64,000 bases of DNA from Tolumonas osonensis. Lineage in GTDB: Bacteria > Pseudomonadota > Gammaproteobacteria > Enterobacterales > Aeromonadaceae. The stretch spans positions 372,001 through 436,000 of the forward strand of contig NZ_JACHGR010000001.1 in NCBI RefSeq assembly GCF_014202415.1, in the 5' to 3' direction. Below, piece after piece: positions 63,093 to 64,000 of the stretch. The notes beneath the pieces are model-generated. The model did no database searches. It was given only the letters and a program-made list of their open reading frames with translations, and was not told where the DNA came from. Position 1 is the first letter of the stretch. Every line of letters starts with the position of its first letter. Made by a program: the position numbers and the translations under genes.

Positions 63093-64000
63093 TTATGCCA
63101 ATGTCAGCATACAGTCACCCACCGCAACCGCATCGCCTTCTTTCACCTGCACGGCGCTCACCACCCCGGCGCGGGCCGCACGAATTTCGGTTTCCATCTT
63201 CATGGCTTCCAGGATCACAACGACATCCCCTTCCTGAATGTTCTGTCCTGCTTTCACCAGCACCTTCCAGATATTCCCGGCCAGCGGTGCAGTTACCGGT
63301 TCAGCATTTGCTGCAGGGGCTGCGACAGGCGCGGAGACAGGTGTAGCCGGTGCAGATGCCGCCTGGTTAGCAACTTCATGGAAATGCTGAATATCCCCGC
63401 CTTCGCTGACTTTCACCACATAACTGCGACCTTCCACCTCAATGGTGTAAACCGCCGGTTCTTCCGTTTTTGCCGGAGCAGGCGCAGTTGCCGCTTCAGC
63501 CTTCGCTACCGGAGCGGCGGAAAGAACAGGATGAGGTTCAAAAGCTGCCGGATTACCGCGGTTCTCCAAGAATTTCCACGCAATTTGCGGGAACAGCGCC
63601 ACGGTCAGCACATCATCAATCGGCGTTGCAGCCAGTTTAATGCCTTTTTTCGCGGCTTCCTCAATGACGCTGGTTTCCAGTTTATCCATTTCCGGCAACA
63701 GGTTATCCGCCGGACGGCAGGTGATCGGCAGCTCGCCATCGGCGAGGACGCGCTGCTGCAATTCCGCATTCACCGGGGCTGGGGTTGCACCGTATTCCCC
63801 TTTCAGAATGCCGGCGGTTTCTTTGGCAATACTCTTATAGCGTTCGCCCATCAGCACATTCAGTACAGCCTGCGTACCCACGATTTGAGAAGTTGGCGTC
63901 ACCAGCGGGATGAACCCCAGATCTTCACGGACCCGCGGGATTTCCGCCAGTACCTGATCCAGCTTGTCGCCGGCGTTCTGCTGCTTCAGCTGACTTTCCA
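63093..64000 (-). CDS. oadA: Oxaloacetate decarboxylase alpha subunit, C-terminal half (runs off the right edge)
   Basis: About 302 codons of the 3' part are present; the frame is open through base 64000. The end of the carboxyltransferase region ([38 protein letters not shown]) is followed by an alanine/proline-rich linker ([14 protein letters not shown]). The biotinyl domain then has [14 protein letters not shown], with the biotin attached to the lysine of AMKM. It transfers the carboxyl group of oxaloacetate to biotin. The full protein is about 590-600 residues, so about half is outside the window. Confidence 0.96.
   Translation of the reverse strand, partial: ESQLKQQNAGDKLDQVLAEIPRVREDLGFIPLVTPTSQIVGTQAVLNVLMGERYKSIAKETAGILKGEYGATPAPVNAELQQRVLADGELPITCRPADNLLPEMDKLETSVIEEAAKKGIKLAATPIDDVLTVALFPQIAWKFLENRGNPAAFEPHPVLSAAPVAKAEAATAPAPAKTEEPAVYTIEVEGRSYVVKVSEGGDIQHFHEVANQAASAPATPVSAPVAAPAANAEPVTAPLAGNIWKVLVKAGQNIQEGDVVVILEAMKMETEIRAARAGVVSAVQVKEGDAVAVGDCMLTLA

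Overview
The window reads as chromosome of a facultatively anaerobic gammaproteobacterium. Gene order and sequence resemble Aeromonadales such as Tolumonas or Aeromonas (inference; no search was run). Supporting features are the menaquinone gene cluster, anaerobic hemN and nrdD, Na+-pumping oxaloacetate decarboxylase, and the conserved blocks rsmI/lpoA-yraN-diaA-dolP, sspA-sspB and hslR-hslO-pckA. The core genes are near 50% G+C or above. Two regions look foreign.

Region 1 (1-7.7 kb) is the right end of an accessory segment that starts before the window. It holds a P4-type tyrosine integrase, an unknown gene and the start of another unknown gene. A 5.2 kb transposon (239-5430) splits this segment. 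It has perfect 25-bp terminal inverted repeats and a 6-bp target duplication. It carries a decayed IS1595-type transposase, an unknown passenger gene, a DUF6471-like small protein, a frameshifted type IIG-like restriction-modification gene and a small decayed ORF. The insertion fell exactly on a neighbour's stop codon and regenerated it.

Region 2 (8-31.6 kb) is core genome. It contains a glycine-zipper lipoprotein, a fructose-type PTS operon with a fused HPr-EI-EIIA protein and an AraC regulator, serine dehydratase, hemN, and two HAD phosphatase/repressor pairs (DeoR and LacI types). Those pairs diverge from a compact control region with a consensus CRP box and perfect operator palindromes. 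Next come yihI, menA, the menFDHBCE cluster, and a fused acetyltransferase/nitrilase.

Region 3 (31.87-39.98 kb) is an A+T-rich island integrated in the 3' end of rnpB. A 24-bp identical repeat of the rnpB end marks both borders, and a 600-residue tyrosine integrase lies next to intact rnpB. The island contains three consecutive integron-type gene cassettes, each with its own attC site but with no integron integrase: a NYN/PIN-like nuclease, a GIY-YIG nuclease and an unknown protein. After them come a HigBA-type toxin-antitoxin pair, a serine recombinase with its own repeated sites, an inovirus Gp2/YagK-like protein and a dyad-rich non-coding stretch. An attC array without integrase (CALIN) inside an rnpB island carrying two nuclease-fold proteins is the most novel-looking content here.

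Region 4 (40-64 kb) is core genome: rnpB, rsmI, lpoA-yraN-diaA-dolP, sspA-sspB, hslR-hslO, pckA, nrdD with paired NrdR-like boxes, a lipoprotein, a CHASE-PAS membrane sensor with no output domain, pfkB, an Fe-S protein resembling half of a D-lactate dehydrogenase, an HlyU-family protein, and a MarR/EamA divergent pair. It ends with a CitAB-type two-component system facing a fumarylacetoacetase-family gene and the oadB/oadA decarboxylase genes, the last cut by the window edge. Together these genes describe fermentative or anaerobic respiratory metabolism: menaquinone, glycolysis, PEP/oxaloacetate interconversion and C4-acid decarboxylation.
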